Origin: Chaetoceros tenuissimus
Taxonomy: Eukaryota > Bacillariophyta > Thalassiosirophyceae > Chaetocerotales > Chaetocerotaceae
DNA: 64,000 nucleotides
Reading direction: 5' to 3'
NCBI GenBank assembly: GCA_021927905.1
Contig: BLLK01000022.1
Location: 806,001 to 870,000, forward strand
Part shown: piece by piece, positions 21,192 through 32,887 of the stretch
Layout: each line of letters begins with the position of its first letter
How positions within the stretch are numbered: the stretch's first letter is position 1
Notes under the pieces: model-generated
The model's input: the letters and a program-made list of their open reading frames with translations, nothing else
The model's database searches: none
What the model was told of the DNA's origin: nothing
Program-made: the position numbers and the translations under genes

Positions 21192-24100
21192 ATGCAAGAT
21201 AATCAAGGAGATTCTTATCCAGATATTCTTCCACTTTCAGCCACGAAAAGCATTGAAGAGGAGGAGGAAGAAACAAACAAAAAAGTCTCCTCTCCTTGGA
21301 ATCAAGATCTTATTGCAAAATCATATTTTCGGTCTAGAAAAAGTACTCATAATCTTGCACTAAACGGGAGCAAAGACGAAGAATCTTCCTTTGGAGAAAA
21401 TCAGGATACATATATAAAACATTATCAGGAAAGTGATTTTCATTCACCCTTGTTGAGTAACGGTAGCAAACAAACTTTTCAAAACTATTCATCGTTGCCA
21501 AAGGACGGAGATAACAACTACGAAGAGGACGTTAGTTACGACTCCTATTCTAGATATACTGATTTGTCCATGGATACACCGATTTCGCATCGTACTAATC
21601 ACAGTTCCAACAAAGAGAATAACCAACTACAAGCACAAAAGGAATCTTTGATTCATAATATCGTTCACGTTCCGTCAATAACTACTCCTTCCAAAGAAAA
21701 GAGTGAGATTTTTCAAATTTCCAGCAACGATTCTCGAGAACATACATCATTTTCTGCAAACACGTCACCTTTGAAATCACCAATAACCATGAGTCCTAAC
21801 CGAATGCTCAAAATTTTGAGATGCTTTACGCACAACCCTTTATCTAAATGTTTGCTACAAATGCCAACTTTGGCAGATGTGCTTCAACAGCAATCATCAG
21901 ATGCATCGGCAGCCATGTCCTCTCCTTTAGGTTTTGTTTTGGGAATTATACTTCAACATCCTGTAACAGCATTTGGCGGTGCCATTGGTGTATGCTTGAT
22001 ACTGAATTTATTCATTGTGCTTCCCGCATACATGTTTTCATTACTGATTACAGAATTTGGAGTGTATGCGTCTATCCTCATTAGTTTATGGAATCTTGGT
22101 AGATTTGTCTTTCGTACTATCGCGTTCCCTGGATCAACTGCCAGATTACGAAATGACATAGAAGGAGAATTTGCAAAATACAGCATTCGAATGTTGGAGA
22201 ATGGAACGGAAGCAATGATGGAATTGACATTATTGCTAATGTCATTGTCAGAAGCTTCATCAAGTGGTGGTGTACAACAAGGCTTAGTCGATCATAATAC
22301 CAAAGCTGAAAGAATACTAGGTACTAATCTCATGGTCACTTCCAATACCAATTTATACTCTGTTGTTCCTTTGTGGGTAAAAGTGAAACAGTATCAAACC
22401 CGAGTCTTTGGCATGTTTCATGATGTCTTAGAATGTCTTCTAGATCATGGTGGTGATGCGGATGGTCTTAATCATACAAGAAGTGGGCTTACTTATCGAG
22501 GTAATAATCCCTTGCGTGGTGACATTGGAAAACTGTTGAATGTATCAGAAGATGCAAAAATGCATGCTACTGAACTTTTGAAAGCTATCAGGATTGTTCT
22601 CGAGAATCTAGATGATCTGGAAAGAACATCATCTGACTTCTTGAATTCTAATATAAATGACATTGAGGGGAAAACCCTTTGTAGAGAAGGTGTCGCTGCA
22701 ACCGAAAAATTAATCGAATCTGTATCATTTCTGGGTGAGAAAATAATTGAGCTAGGGGAAAAACAAGAAAACGATGATGATTCAATTGATGGTTTACGCA
22801 AGCCAATTTTAACACAGATTTCCGAGACTGTGACCTCATCCGTGAGAAGCCTTGTCGAAAGCCTTGACCCCTCTCCCCAACAAACGATATTTGGTCTAGA
22901 CACGTTGAGAGGTGCCTTTCTCTCTCGTTATCGAGGTGCGCAACAACTCTGGATACCTAGAAATCAATGCAATAGCGGCGGTTGTCTAGATGCAATTCAC
23001 ATACCCTGTAGCGGGAAGCCTTTGGATTTAACAAAGAAAAACAAAATTGACAAAGCAGTCTTATTCTGTAACCCAAACGCAGGCCTGTATGAGGTTGCTA
23101 CTGGCCTAAGTATTATTAGCGGAAATGTAACAGAGCGCTCAAATGTCACAATGACTAATTGGACAGACTTTTATCTTGAACAAGGTTTCGACATCTTCAT
23201 TTTCAATTATGCTGGTTATGGAAGGAGTCATGTTGGAAGAAGGAAAACCTGGCCTGATATCAAAAGAGGTTTGAATACTTTACGGAGAATAGTCACTTCG
23301 CCCTTTCTCACATTTAAACCTTCTCCAGAGAGCCTGAAAAGTGATGCAACATCAATAGCCACACACATTATTGAGAAGATAGGTGTTGACAATTTTCTGA
23401 TTCATGGAGAAAGCATCGGTGGTATGGCTGCAGCCGGAGCTGGGAATCGTATTAGTCAACGAGAGTATCTTGACTCAAATTCACTACCAATCACGTATCC
23501 AAACTTGCTTCTTTGTGATAGAACCTTTTGCAATTTGAATGCCACTGCTTTTCGGCTAGTTGGCAGTTGGACAAGTTATATAATCCCTCTGGTCACTCCT
23601 TTTTGGAACACAAATGTTGCAGGGGATTTCATGGCTGCACGTTGTAAAAAGATAGTTGCACAGGACGCAGCAGACGCAATCATCCACGATTCTTCATCTC
23701 TAAAGAAAGGTATTGCGACAGCAAAAGAGTTTACGAATGGGATGACCAAAAACTTGGGTACCTTTGGAGAAATTCCCTTGACCTATCGCATGGCAGAATT
23801 CGAGAATGCGTCCGTAATAAAATCCAATATTGCAAAGTTTCCCGGATCAGCACCTGTCCCCCCGACTTGGCCAAGTGACAAGCACGTTGACATCAAGACA
23901 GCCTTTCATTTTGCTGCATGTGTGAGGCATATTGGGAGATATGCAACTTCAGTGAAAAAAATGTTGAATTCAAAGCACATGAATTTTGATGACAATGATG
24001 ATGAAGAAGGTGTTGAAATCACTGCTGTCTTTAGCAGAGATGAGGAGAACACAAGCAAAGAAAGTGATCGCGACCATGTAGCCTTGCAAGTTTGGGATAC

Positions 24101-24761
24101 GTTAGGCCTTTGCGATGGGCTGACTGGAACCCCACTAGGATCAGCTGTGAAAAATGGCTTCGATACCACTCTGGATTGGTTATCAGGTTTGCTAATATTT
24201 GGATCTCAACGTGTGATTCTTGCATCACGTGAAAGGATGAATTTAACTTCTCCTAAACAATATTCAACTTCCGAACTGAATGTTCTAGACCAGGACTTTG
24301 AAAGTTTGATATCTCCAGTTCCTCATTCAGCGGGAAATTTGCAAGTTTCTCTTCTTCCTCTTCCATATGTTCAAAATGCTCTACATTCAGTAATAGAGTC
24401 ATGCAATGGATTATCAGAAAATGATAACCCTCTTCAAGAAAGTAAGTTCCTGTTGTAGAATATGATTTCCAACTCTGAATAATAAATGTTCTCACAACAT
24501 ATTTACTCTTTATCCTCAGTATATTGCGAGTTGAACTTTTGCGTAAAAATGTTCGAATATGTCCTTAATAGAATTTCTTCTTCTCAAAACATTATGAATG
24601 TGCTGAACATTGTCAAATTCGAAGAGACATTTGAAGATTTATCAACGGGGAGGTTTCTAAATCTAGAATGTGGGCACAACAATCTTTTCACTGTGAAAGA
24701 AAGAGCCGAGTGGGCTTCGTTACTTCAAGAGTGCATGGAAAATGGGAATTCAATTGCCTAA
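21192..24761 (+). CDS. Large membrane protein with C-terminal alpha/beta hydrolase domain, two exons
   Basis: Exons 21192-24441 and 24520-24761 give about 1163 residues. The first 230 residues are acidic, Ser-rich and probably disordered. A hydrophobic block (about 245-310) provides two or more membrane helices. A helical stretch (about 330-560) follows. The hydrolase domain starts near 615: a strand VLFCNPNAGLY, then FDIFIFNYAGYGRS, and a nucleophile elbow HGESIGG with Ser741. This is the arrangement of ABHD/BEM46-type serine hydrolases. The acid and histidine of the triad cannot be assigned with confidence. Its size and N-terminal region are far beyond typical ABHD proteins. Lipid hydrolysis at a membrane is a guess from the fold. 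Removing the 78-bp intron extends the C-terminus by 80 residues. Confidence 0.75.
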
Positions 24762-24860
24762 ATTTTTTAATGATTCGTATTTATTATTTTATATATTAAT
24801 TATAGTAGTTACTTTACAAGCTATGAAAGTTTGTATGTGCATAGCTGTGTACTTGCCAAA

Positions 24861-27705
24861 TTATTCATCATGAACACCTCCAATTTCCTTCTTGAGGTCA
24901 TCTTCAGTGAAAGAGTGCCCTCTACTGATTCTATAATTCAACTTTGTTCTCAGCTTCTTATTGTTTGGACCAAGGTCCACAAACTCCTCGTCCACAGTCT
25001 CATCAATTGGGACTGCTTCAATATGAACAATAGATCCGCTTACTAGCTCTCCACTGATCAGCATCTTACTGAGTTTGGTGACAATTGTTTGTTCAAGATA
25101 TCTCTCGACAGGACGTGCCCCGTAATGTGAATCGTAACTGGCATCCAGAATACATTGCGCACCAGAGCTCTCCAGAACAACCTTAATGCATTGAGAAGCC
25201 AACCTACGCTTAACTCCACGCATCGCCTTGTGACAAATCTTTTCAAGCTGTCTCTTTCCCAAAGAATTGAACATTACAATTGCAGAGAGACGATTTAGGA
25301 ATTCTGGAGCAAAATGATTTCTAACAGCATGCATTACAGCAGCATGAGCTGTTTTCTTTTCATCTTCATCGCTTTCCTCCGACAAAGCCATGAGAGCATG
25401 AGCACCAAGATTCGATGTCAAAATGATAACTGCATTAGTGAAGTCTACAGTTCTTCCTTTAGAGTCTGTCAGACGTCCTTCGTCCAAAACTTGTAATAGC
25501 AACGTCAAAACTCTAGGATGAGCCTTCTCCACTTCGTCAAAAAGAACAACAGTATATGGCTTGCGTCGCACAGCCTCTGTTAGCTGGCCTCCCTCGTCAT
25601 GTCCTACGTACCCAGGAGGTGCACCGACAAGTCTTGATACAGAGTGAGGCTCTGTGTATTCACTCATGTCAATTCTGATCAGATGCCGTTCATCTCCATC
25701 ATAAAGTTCAGAAAACAGAGCCTTGGATAGTTCAGTTTTACCCACACCACTGCTTCCAAGAAAGAGAAAGGATCCTGTTGGTTGGTTCTCTCTTGCTAAT
25801 CCTGCACGTGATCTCAAGATACAATCAACCACTTCCTTGATGGCGTGGTCTTGGCCAATGACTCTATCCTTTAGTCTCTCATCTAATTTCAGAAGGCGTG
25901 ACCTATCTGTCTGAGAAAGTTTTGATACTGGGATTCCTGTCCATCGAGATATAATTTCAGTAATGTGAGTAGGAGTGACCACCTCGGAAACCATACTCTC
26001 GGCATCAGGGTTGTCAAGAAGTTTTGCTTTTCGTTCATCTTCTTTCTTGATTATTGACTCTATGTGACGAGTCAAGTCCGGGATAGCACCATACTTCAAA
26101 TCCGCAGCCTTTTCATAGTCACCATTTCTTTCTGCTGCAGCGGCCTTATGTTCCAGAGATGCAAGTTTCTCCTTTGCGTTCTTGATCTCATCAGCACGTC
26201 CACGATCACTCTCCCATTTATCCTTAAGAGGTGCTAGCTCCTCTTGTAGATTACTGATTTCCTCTTGAACAGACTTTTTTCTATCTTTGCTTGCCTTGTC
26301 CTTCTCGCGAGAAAGCGCTGTTGCTTCAATCTGCAATTGAAGAATCTTTCGCTCAAGCACATCGATTTTCTCTGGCCTACTATCAAGTTGCACTCTTCTA
26401 GTAGCAGCTGCTTCATCCACCAAATCAATTGCTTTATCTGGCAAGAACCTATTGGTGATGTATCTATCAGAAAGTTTTGCGGCAGTGATCAGGGCAGCAT
26501 CAGATATTCTAACTCCGTGGTGAGCTTCGTATTTATCAGTCAGCCCACGAAGAATTGAAATTGTAGCCTCAACTGATGGTTCAGATACCCTGACTTGTTG
26601 GAAACGTCTCTCAAATGCGGCATCCTTTTCAATATGTTGCCTGTACTCTTCTAGAGTAGTAGCACCAATCATACGTAACTCTCCACGCGCAAGCATCGGT
26701 TTAAGTAGGTTCGCAGCGTCCATCGCCCCGTCTGTCTTTCCAGCTCCAAGTACCAAATGAACCTCATCTACAAAGAGCACTATTCTTCCTTCGGCAGCTT
26801 TGCATTCATCAAGTACAGCCTTGAGCCTTTCCTCAAATTCTCCACGGTACTTAGCGCCAGCTACAAGAGAGCCCATGTCTAAGGTACGAAGAGCAATATC
26901 TTTCAAGCCTTCTGGGACATCGCCATTTAATATACGCTGAGCAAGGCCCTCTACAACAGCGGTCTTACCAACTCCTCTGTTAAGGAAAATAATGTATGTG
27001 AGATTGTGATCATCTTGAAAAAGAAAGTTGTGATATGTTTTACACTTACGGTTCTCCAATCAAAACTGGGTTATTCTTTGTTCTTCGGCACAAGATCTGG
27101 ATGATGCGTCGAACCTCTTCATCACGTCCAATCACAGGATCTAATTTTCCCTCTTCAGCAGCCTTTACCAAATCAACTCCATACTTTTCAAGTGCCTCAT
27201 AGCTTTCCTCAGCAGAAGCACTTGTGACTTTGCGGCCGCCTCTCATCTCCTCCAGAGTTTTCACAGCCAACTTTTTCGGTAGACCATTGTCCACGAGAGC
27301 ATTCTTCACCTCTTTATCGGCATCATACAATGCAATCAGTAGATGGTCAAGTGCAATCAATGCATCTCCATTCGACTTTGCTGCATTTCCAGCTCTAGTA
27401 ATCAATTGACTCAAATTACTTGAAAAGTTTGCCTCAGTTGGTGATGGAGACTGAGATGGTTTCTTGAGTAGCAATCGCTGTAATGATCTGCGAATAGAAT
27501 GTACATCAATTGGATTTGTGCCTGTGGTACCAGATGATCCATCTACTCTATAGCAGAGTCTCGCTCCTAGACTGGAATCATCAGTTGAAAAGAGAACCAG
27601 TGCTAGATGTAATGGTTCTGCTTGGGCATGACCATTATCTCGTGCTAGTGAAAGGCATTCTTGTAGTGCCCTGGTAGTTGCATCAGTCATATTTCGTTCA
27701 GTCAT
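24861..27705 (-). CDS. CLPB: ClpB/HSP101 disaggregase, two exons
   Basis: Exons 27705-27050 and 26976-24861 join in the first P-loop to give a 923-residue Hsp100 chaperone. It has the double Clp N-domain (about 1-150), NBD1 with Walker A GEPGVGKTA (about 217) and Walker B VLFVDEVH, a coiled-coil M-domain (about 410-520) that marks ClpB rather than ClpC, and NBD2 with GSSGVGKTE (about 626) and [12 protein letters not shown]. It extracts and refolds aggregated proteins with Hsp70 in an ATP-driven process. There is no signal or transit peptide, so this is the cytosolic/nuclear HSP101 form. The promoter is shared divergently with RTF2 and contains a CRE-like palindrome; I found no canonical heat-shock element in it. 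Confidence 0.95.
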
Positions 27706-28128
27706 TGTGTATAGTTGTGTGCTAATTGTTTGAAGTGTTATGAATTTTTCAGATTGAATGTTTATGACTGAAAAGAAAAAAGGAAATCATCGAAAAGAAG
27801 TAGTCCAAAGTTGTCAAAGCATGGAAAAGAAGCTCGAAGAACAAAAACAGTTCCGCTCTCAGGGGTTCACAGAGTGTCGCAGAGTTTCTCCGAGTCTCCG
27901 ATTTTTCCATTATTAATTGGCTAGCGTTCAAAATTGTTCTTTTAGCTAGGTGACGTCATTGGTAAGTTTGAAGAATGGGTCGTCTTATGTTCTCCGGGAT
28001 GGTGGATGGTATGATGAGATGTTTATGTTACCGAGATACGAGTACTACACATTGGAATACTGATTAGTTTGCAAAAACTAGAACTACTTCATTTACGTAG
28101 AACAAAATCTATTACCCAAGAAAACAAC
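27706..28128. other. Divergent promoter region between ClpB and RTF2
   Basis: This 423-bp region separates the two start codons. The one clear motif is the CRE-like palindrome listed separately. No canonical alternating GAA/TTC heat-shock element was found. Confidence 0.6.
27951..27958. promoter_or_regulatory. CRE-like palindrome TGACGTCA
   Basis: A full TGACGTCA palindrome followed by TTGG lies 246 bp upstream of the ClpB ATG and 171 bp upstream of the RTF2 ATG. TGACGTCA is the classic bZIP (CREB/ATF) site, and TGACGT elements are known in CO2/cAMP-responsive diatom promoters. Function here is inferred only. Confidence 0.5.
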
Positions 28129-29100
28129 ATGGGAGGAGATGGAGGAGTTATAGCATCGGACCGTCGCTACATGCGAGGAGCAGGTAATGCGGATCACACT
28201 GGTGATTCAAATCGCGCATCCAAGGCTGCAATTGCAGAAGCAGAACGGGAAGCTCAAGTAGAAGCTATGACTACTTGTGCACTAACTGGATCTTCTTTTG
28301 TATCTGACAATTATAAACACGATATTGTAGCCTGTCCGCTTGGTAGACTTTACAATCGTGAATCTATAGTTGAAGCTCTTCTACGATTGAAATTGGAACA
28401 AAAGGGCAAGGGAGAAAGCACTAGTGCAGAGATTAAAGATGTAGGTTGGCACATTCGGGGATTGAAAGATTTGCACCCTGTCCGCTTTCAATTGACTAAA
28501 AAAGTCTCCAATGGTCAAAATACGAAGGTTCCAGTATGCCCTATCACAAATGTAGAATTGAACGGGATTCAGCCTACTATATTGATCGTTTCCAAAAAGA
28601 AGAAGAAAAAAGACAAACAAGATTATAGCGAAGAAAGGAATGGTCCAAATGTGCTGAGCGAAAAAGCAATTAAAGAAATGGGAATTGATGCACTTCAAGA
28701 AGAATACGGACCTTTTGAGAAGGATGATATGATTAAATTGGCACCATCACCTTCTACACAGAAAGAACTCAAAGCTACTTTGAAAGAAAAATATGCCATT
28801 GAGAAAGCTACGAAGAAAACTTCCAAGAAAAAGAGGAAGAAGGATGATACCTCATCAACAAACGAAGGTGTCAAGAAAATATGCATAAATATATCCGACA
28901 ATGCTTCATCGAGCGCAACAAATTCTTTGAAAAAAATCAAGGCGAAAGAAGTGAAGACAACGCAGTCCATCAGTGACGTTCGAAATAATGTAGAAGCTGC
29001 TGTTGCATCTAATTCTGTTCTCTCAGACCTCTTCAGGGATAAGCAAGCGCATTTGTCTGAGAAGGAAAAGAAGGACAAGCTCTTCGCTAGCAATTGTTAG
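28129..29100 (+). CDS. RTF2: RTF2 homologue (replication termination factor 2)
   Basis: This is a 323-residue single-exon protein. The start at 28129 gives the invariant RTF2 N-terminus MGGDGG. The first half of the atypical RING follows: CALTGSSF, then DIVACPLGRLYNRESIVEALL. The second half begins normally (VPVCPITNVELNG, about 148-160), but the usual CCGC..S segment is replaced by a lysine run (KKKKKKDK). Two helices typical of the family come next (EKAIKEMG). The C-terminal half is lysine-rich and basic, apparently disordered. RTF2 acts at stalled replication forks and in spliceosomal splicing control in yeast and animals. The missing second set of zinc ligands is the main oddity. Confidence 0.85.
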   Translation: MGGDGGVIASDRRYMRGAGNADHTGDSNRASKAAIAEAEREAQVEAMTTCALTGSSFVSDNYKHDIVACPLGRLYNRESIVEALLRLKLEQKGKGESTSAEIKDVGWHIRGLKDLHPVRFQLTKKVSNGQNTKVPVCPITNVELNGIQPTILIVSKKKKKKDKQDYSEERNGPNVLSEKAIKEMGIDALQEEYGPFEKDDMIKLAPSPSTQKELKATLKEKYAIEKATKKTSKKKRKKDDTSSTNEGVKKICINISDNASSSATNSLKKIKAKEVKTTQSISDVRNNVEAAVASNSVLSDLFRDKQAHLSEKEKKDKLFASNC

Positions 29101-29211
29101 ATATTTTGTGTGTGAGTACTTTCTTGTATAATGATCTACTTGAGTAAAAATGAAAATAATAAGTAATCGTCATGAAAAGCATGTAAAGTTATTTTATCTT
29201 AGACTACTATT

Positions 29212-30729
29212 TTATTGAATTTCTACAACACCTGCGCGCTTCTTGCCTGCTCTTAGAGTAACTTCCTTTTCGTCACCAAAGTCAGCAAGTGTCAAAGCTC
29301 CTACTTCGTCTTCAATCTTTACATCATTTAACTTTGCTCCTCCTCCTTGGATCAAACGTCTAGCCTCCTTCTTACTAGATGCCAGCTTCAAATCCAAAAA
29401 CAAATCAGCAAATCGTATTCCCTCTTCAAGGTCAGTCTTTGCAACGAAAATTCTTGGCAAAGATTCTGTACTTGCACTTCCAGCCTTGTTCTTAAACATG
29501 TTGTCAACAGTCTCGTGGATAGTCTTGAGACAATCTCTTCCGTGCAATAGTGCAGTAGCTTCATCAGCCAAAACAATTTTTGCCTTATTGATATCTGCTC
29601 CCTTGAGCTTTGCTAGTTCATCAATCTCTTCCAATGGAATTTCAGTAAAGAGCTTCATAAAACGGATGACATCCTCATCAGAAGTATTACGCCAGAATTG
29701 CCAGTAATCATATTCACTCAATCTATCCTTGTTGAGCCACACTGCTCCATTCGCAGTCTTACCCATCTTCTTTCCGTCAGATGTAGTAATGAGAGGTGCA
29801 GTTAAACCAAATAGTTGTGTACTATCACAACGACGCCCAAGCTCTGTTCCTGCAACGATATTTCCCCATTGGTCACTTCCTCCAAGCTGAAGTTTTGCAT
29901 CATATCTTCTACTTAGCTCAAGGAAATCATATGCTTGCAGAATCATGTAATTGAATTCCAAAAACGAAAATGGAGCTTCACGTGTAAGACGTTGCTTAAC
30001 TGACTCAAAACTAAGCATACGGTTGACAGTAAACTGACTACCATAATCACGAAGAAATTCCAAGTATTTGATGGAAGACAACCAATCATCATTATTCACC
30101 ATGATTGCATCATTTGGAGCAGAATCATCTCCATCCTCAAAAATCAAAAACTTTTCAAAGACCTTGGAAATTCCCTGAGTATTTTTAAGAATAATCTCAT
30201 CATTCAACATAACTCTGGACTCATCCTTTCCAGTTGGATCTCCAACTTTGGAAGTTCCACCTCCAATCAAAACAATTGGTTTATGTCCATTCTTTTGCAA
30301 ATGTCTCAAAATCATGATTTGAAGCAATGATCCTACATGAAGAGAATCAGCAGTAGCATCAAAACCTAGATATGCAGCAAGAGCTCCTCCCTCCTTTTGC
30401 TTTTCCATCATGTCTTTATCAAGTTGTTCAATATTGGTACATTGATGAAGGAAACCACGATCACGCATAACTTGCAAAAATGGAGATTCTATTTTTGCAA
30501 GTTGTTCTGCTTGTGTCTCATAAATTGACGAGGATGACTCAACTACCGTCTCTTCTGTTTCCTCAACAGTAGAAAACAAACGAGAAGATGTTGTCGAGAA
30601 AACATTGTAGTTATTGCGACGAAGAATTGACTTGGATACGGACGATGAAGTTGTGAACGCAGACACAGATCTGAGAGAGGATGCCATAGTCATGGCCAAA
30701 GTTGCGGCAGCTGCCATACTGAGTTTCAT
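29212..30729 (-). CDS. Tyrosyl-tRNA synthetase, plastid-targeted
   Basis: This 505-residue single-exon class I synthetase is of the bacterial/organellar type. It charges tRNA-Tyr with tyrosine. Signatures are HVGS (HIGH motif, 131-134), GGGTSKVGDPTGK, QLGGSDQWGN, and KMGKT (KMSKS motif, about 320). A C-terminal S4 RNA-binding domain follows (DLFLDLKLASSKKEARRLIQGG, about 440-460). The N-terminus is a signal peptide with VSAFTT at the junction, then a Ser/Arg-rich stretch, as in bipartite plastid presequences of diatoms. Dual mitochondrial supply is possible because no other TyrRS is in view. It is divergent from the 14-3-3 gene. Confidence 0.93.
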   Translation of the reverse strand: MKLSMAAAATLAMTMASSLRSVSAFTTSSSVSKSILRRNNYNVFSTTSSRLFSTVEETEETVVESSSSIYETQAEQLAKIESPFLQVMRDRGFLHQCTNIEQLDKDMMEKQKEGGALAAYLGFDATADSLHVGSLLQIMILRHLQKNGHKPIVLIGGGTSKVGDPTGKDESRVMLNDEIILKNTQGISKVFEKFLIFEDGDDSAPNDAIMVNNDDWLSSIKYLEFLRDYGSQFTVNRMLSFESVKQRLTREAPFSFLEFNYMILQAYDFLELSRRYDAKLQLGGSDQWGNIVAGTELGRRCDSTQLFGLTAPLITTSDGKKMGKTANGAVWLNKDRLSEYDYWQFWRNTSDEDVIRFMKLFTEIPLEEIDELAKLKGADINKAKIVLADEATALLHGRDCLKTIHETVDNMFKNKAGSASTESLPRIFVAKTDLEEGIRFADLFLDLKLASSKKEARRLIQGGGAKLNDVKIEDEVGALTLADFGDEKEVTLRAGKKRAGVVEIQ

Positions 30730-31196
30730 ACTTTATAATTCCAGTGTAGATACGATGATATCAAGGTGGTAAGGAAAGATTATCAAAAACTCTAACCTTA
30801 TTTTTCTAAACATCATCGTATCATCATCACAACATTACAACTCTTTCTAATTCTTGGTCAGCACAGGCTCGACAGGTTTTCTCTCCCTCTAATCTGACGT
30901 ACCCAGAAAAATGGCGCGCCTGCTTTTTGATTTGCAAGTAGCCATTTAAATCTAATAAAATAGCTATCGCTCCAATAACAGTTGTAAACTGAAATTTTGG
31001 GTCCGTCCGACTTGACTTCCTTTCGGACTTTGGAACAGAGAGGAAAACGAAGCAGCCGCCTCGCCAGATCCATCACCAACATGGATTGTTTTTTGTAGTA
31101 CAACGCTCGCCTTCCCTTGCTGCTTGGCTTCTCCCAAAGACTGTGCCATAAAAATCTTATTGACCCAAGTCTCAAAGCTTACATTAATATATCAAA
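30730..31196. other. Divergent intergenic region
   Basis: This 467-bp region lies between the tyrosyl-tRNA synthetase (-) and 14-3-3 (+) and presumably holds both promoters, including the strong one expected for 14-3-3. Minus-strand open frames here look incidental. No repeat was seen. Confidence 0.55.
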
Positions 31197-31919
31197 ATGG
31201 ATCGCGAATCTCTCGTATACAAGGCAAAGCTCGCTGAACAGGCAGAGCGCTTCGACGAAATGGTTGAGGATATGAAGGGAGTTGCTAAGCAGCCAGCTGA
31301 GCTCTCCGTTGAAGAGCGTAACCTCCTCTCCGTTGCATACAAGAACGTTATCGGATCCCGTCGTGCTTCTTGGCGTGTAGTTACTTCTATTGAGCAAAAG
31401 GGAGATGCTGACAAGCTTTCCATCATCAGAGACTACAAGGCAAAGATTGAGGCTGAGCTTGTAGAAATCTGTAATGACATCCTTGGAATCATTGAGGAGT
31501 GCCTTATCCCTAACTCTTCCTCAGAAGAAGCGAAGGTATTCTACTACAAGATGAAGGGAGATTACCACCGTTACCTCTCTGAGTTCCAGACCGCTGGAGC
31601 ACGTAAGGCATCTGCTTCATCCGCTTTGGATGCATACACAGCTGCTTCTGGAATTGCTTCTACCGAGCTTCCACCTACTCACCCAATCCGTCTTGGACTT
31701 GCACTCAACTTCTCTGTATTCTACTATGAGATCCTCAACTCCCCAGATCGCGCATGTACTATTGCTAAGTCAGCGTTTGATGATGCTATTGCTGAACTTG
31801 ATACTTTGAACGAGGAATCATACAAGGACTCAACTCTTATCATGCAATTGTTGAGAGATAACCTTACCCTATGGACTTCCGATCACGCAGCTACCGAGGA
31901 GGAGGGAGAAGAGCCATAA
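31197..31919 (+). CDS. 14-3-3 protein
   Basis: This is a 240-residue, intron-less phosphoserine/threonine-binding adaptor. Family landmarks are in order: the [15 protein letters not shown] start, [16 protein letters not shown] with binding-groove residues, [14 protein letters not shown] (about 118-131), and the [14 protein letters not shown] helix, ending in LWTSD and a short acidic tail. It is full length. Dimeric 14-3-3 docks on RxxpSxP-type sites and controls many kinases and metabolic enzymes. Codon use differs sharply from its neighbours: all 16 lysines use AAG, and many other codons end in C or G, which suggests high expression. Confidence 0.97.
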   Translation: MDRESLVYKAKLAEQAERFDEMVEDMKGVAKQPAELSVEERNLLSVAYKNVIGSRRASWRVVTSIEQKGDADKLSIIRDYKAKIEAELVEICNDILGIIEECLIPNSSSEEAKVFYYKMKGDYHRYLSEFQTAGARKASASSALDAYTAASGIASTELPPTHPIRLGLALNFSVFYYEILNSPDRACTIAKSAFDDAIAELDTLNEESYKDSTLIMQLLRDNLTLWTSDHAATEEEGEEP

Positions 31920-32887
31920 GTTCTCACAAGTGTAATGGACTAACTCATAGGAAACCTCCATTGTGTAAAGTTTGGGGAACATGGTAAATGTTCAAGCCAG
32001 ATAAATAATGTCTCGCTTGCTTCAAAATAGAAAAAATAAAAAACTATAAACATCTAAAAAATTACACAGGTCATTTTTATAATTTAGAAATTCACAGACG
32101 CACAGAAATAAATCAATATGATGCACAATGCTATGATATAGTATAAGATACAAAAGGTGAAAAGATAGGTGTTCCCATCAGGGCAAAGAGGAGAGGGTCA
32201 TCTCGAGACAATGAAATCCCGAACAGTGTGGCTTTGAGGTCTTTTTACTGTGTACTTTCACACCAATATCCGGGTCTGTCATGGATTTACAGAAGCATAA
32301 TTAGAACAATGTTTTAATTTTTGAGATGGCATAATGTTACAACCGCACCAGCCACTTTTAGACTGTATATTACCTACATCAATTTCAATATTGGTAATTA
32401 GAATTGCAATACAAACAAAGAAGAAGAACATTCATAGTGTTCTCCTGTCACACTTCTTGACCAATGAAGTTAAACCATGACTTCTTGGTAGTAATCATTA
32501 GAGATTGAGTAGAGTTCTTCCACCCGTTGTTTTGCACCGACGGTGCGCCATGAAACTAAATTGGGTCAATAAGAAGCAATCTGATCGTCTATCCTACCTC
32601 TTCCGACTTCAGACAGGATGAAAAGCACGAACGATTTTATTAGTGTCATTATTCAAACAGATTCGATTCAACTCTGAACAAGAAGCATCTCACGTCTTTC
32701 TTCTACTCACTTCTAATCAATAATCACTACTTTTCCTTTTGATTCACGCGCACTCCTCTACGTATCCCTTATTTCGCACTATACATACCACACACCCAGG
32801 ATCTCATGCTTGCTTGAAGTACCAATTGAATCGAGTCACAATCACTAAATAATTTCATTGTCTGTCTCCAATCACTAAAGCTTCAAA
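31920..32887. other. Gene-free intergenic region
   Basis: This 968-bp AT-rich region lies between two plus-strand genes (14-3-3 and the first metal ATPase). I looked for tRNA and other structured RNA signals and for open frames on both strands and saw nothing supportable. It should contain the 3' UTR of 14-3-3 and the ATPase promoter. Confidence 0.55.

Noticed and set aside
27706-28128. Heat-shock element in the ClpB promoter
   Set aside because: GAA and TTC triplets occur, but not in the alternating 5-bp spacing of a real element.
30858-31175. 105-codon minus-strand frame upstream of 14-3-3
   Set aside because: It overlaps the expected promoter and leader of 14-3-3 and has no recognisable features.
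31920-32887. tRNA or other structured RNA in the 968-bp gap
   Set aside because: No B-box-like GGTTCGANNCC, no cloverleaf pairing and no snoRNA box pair were found by eye.
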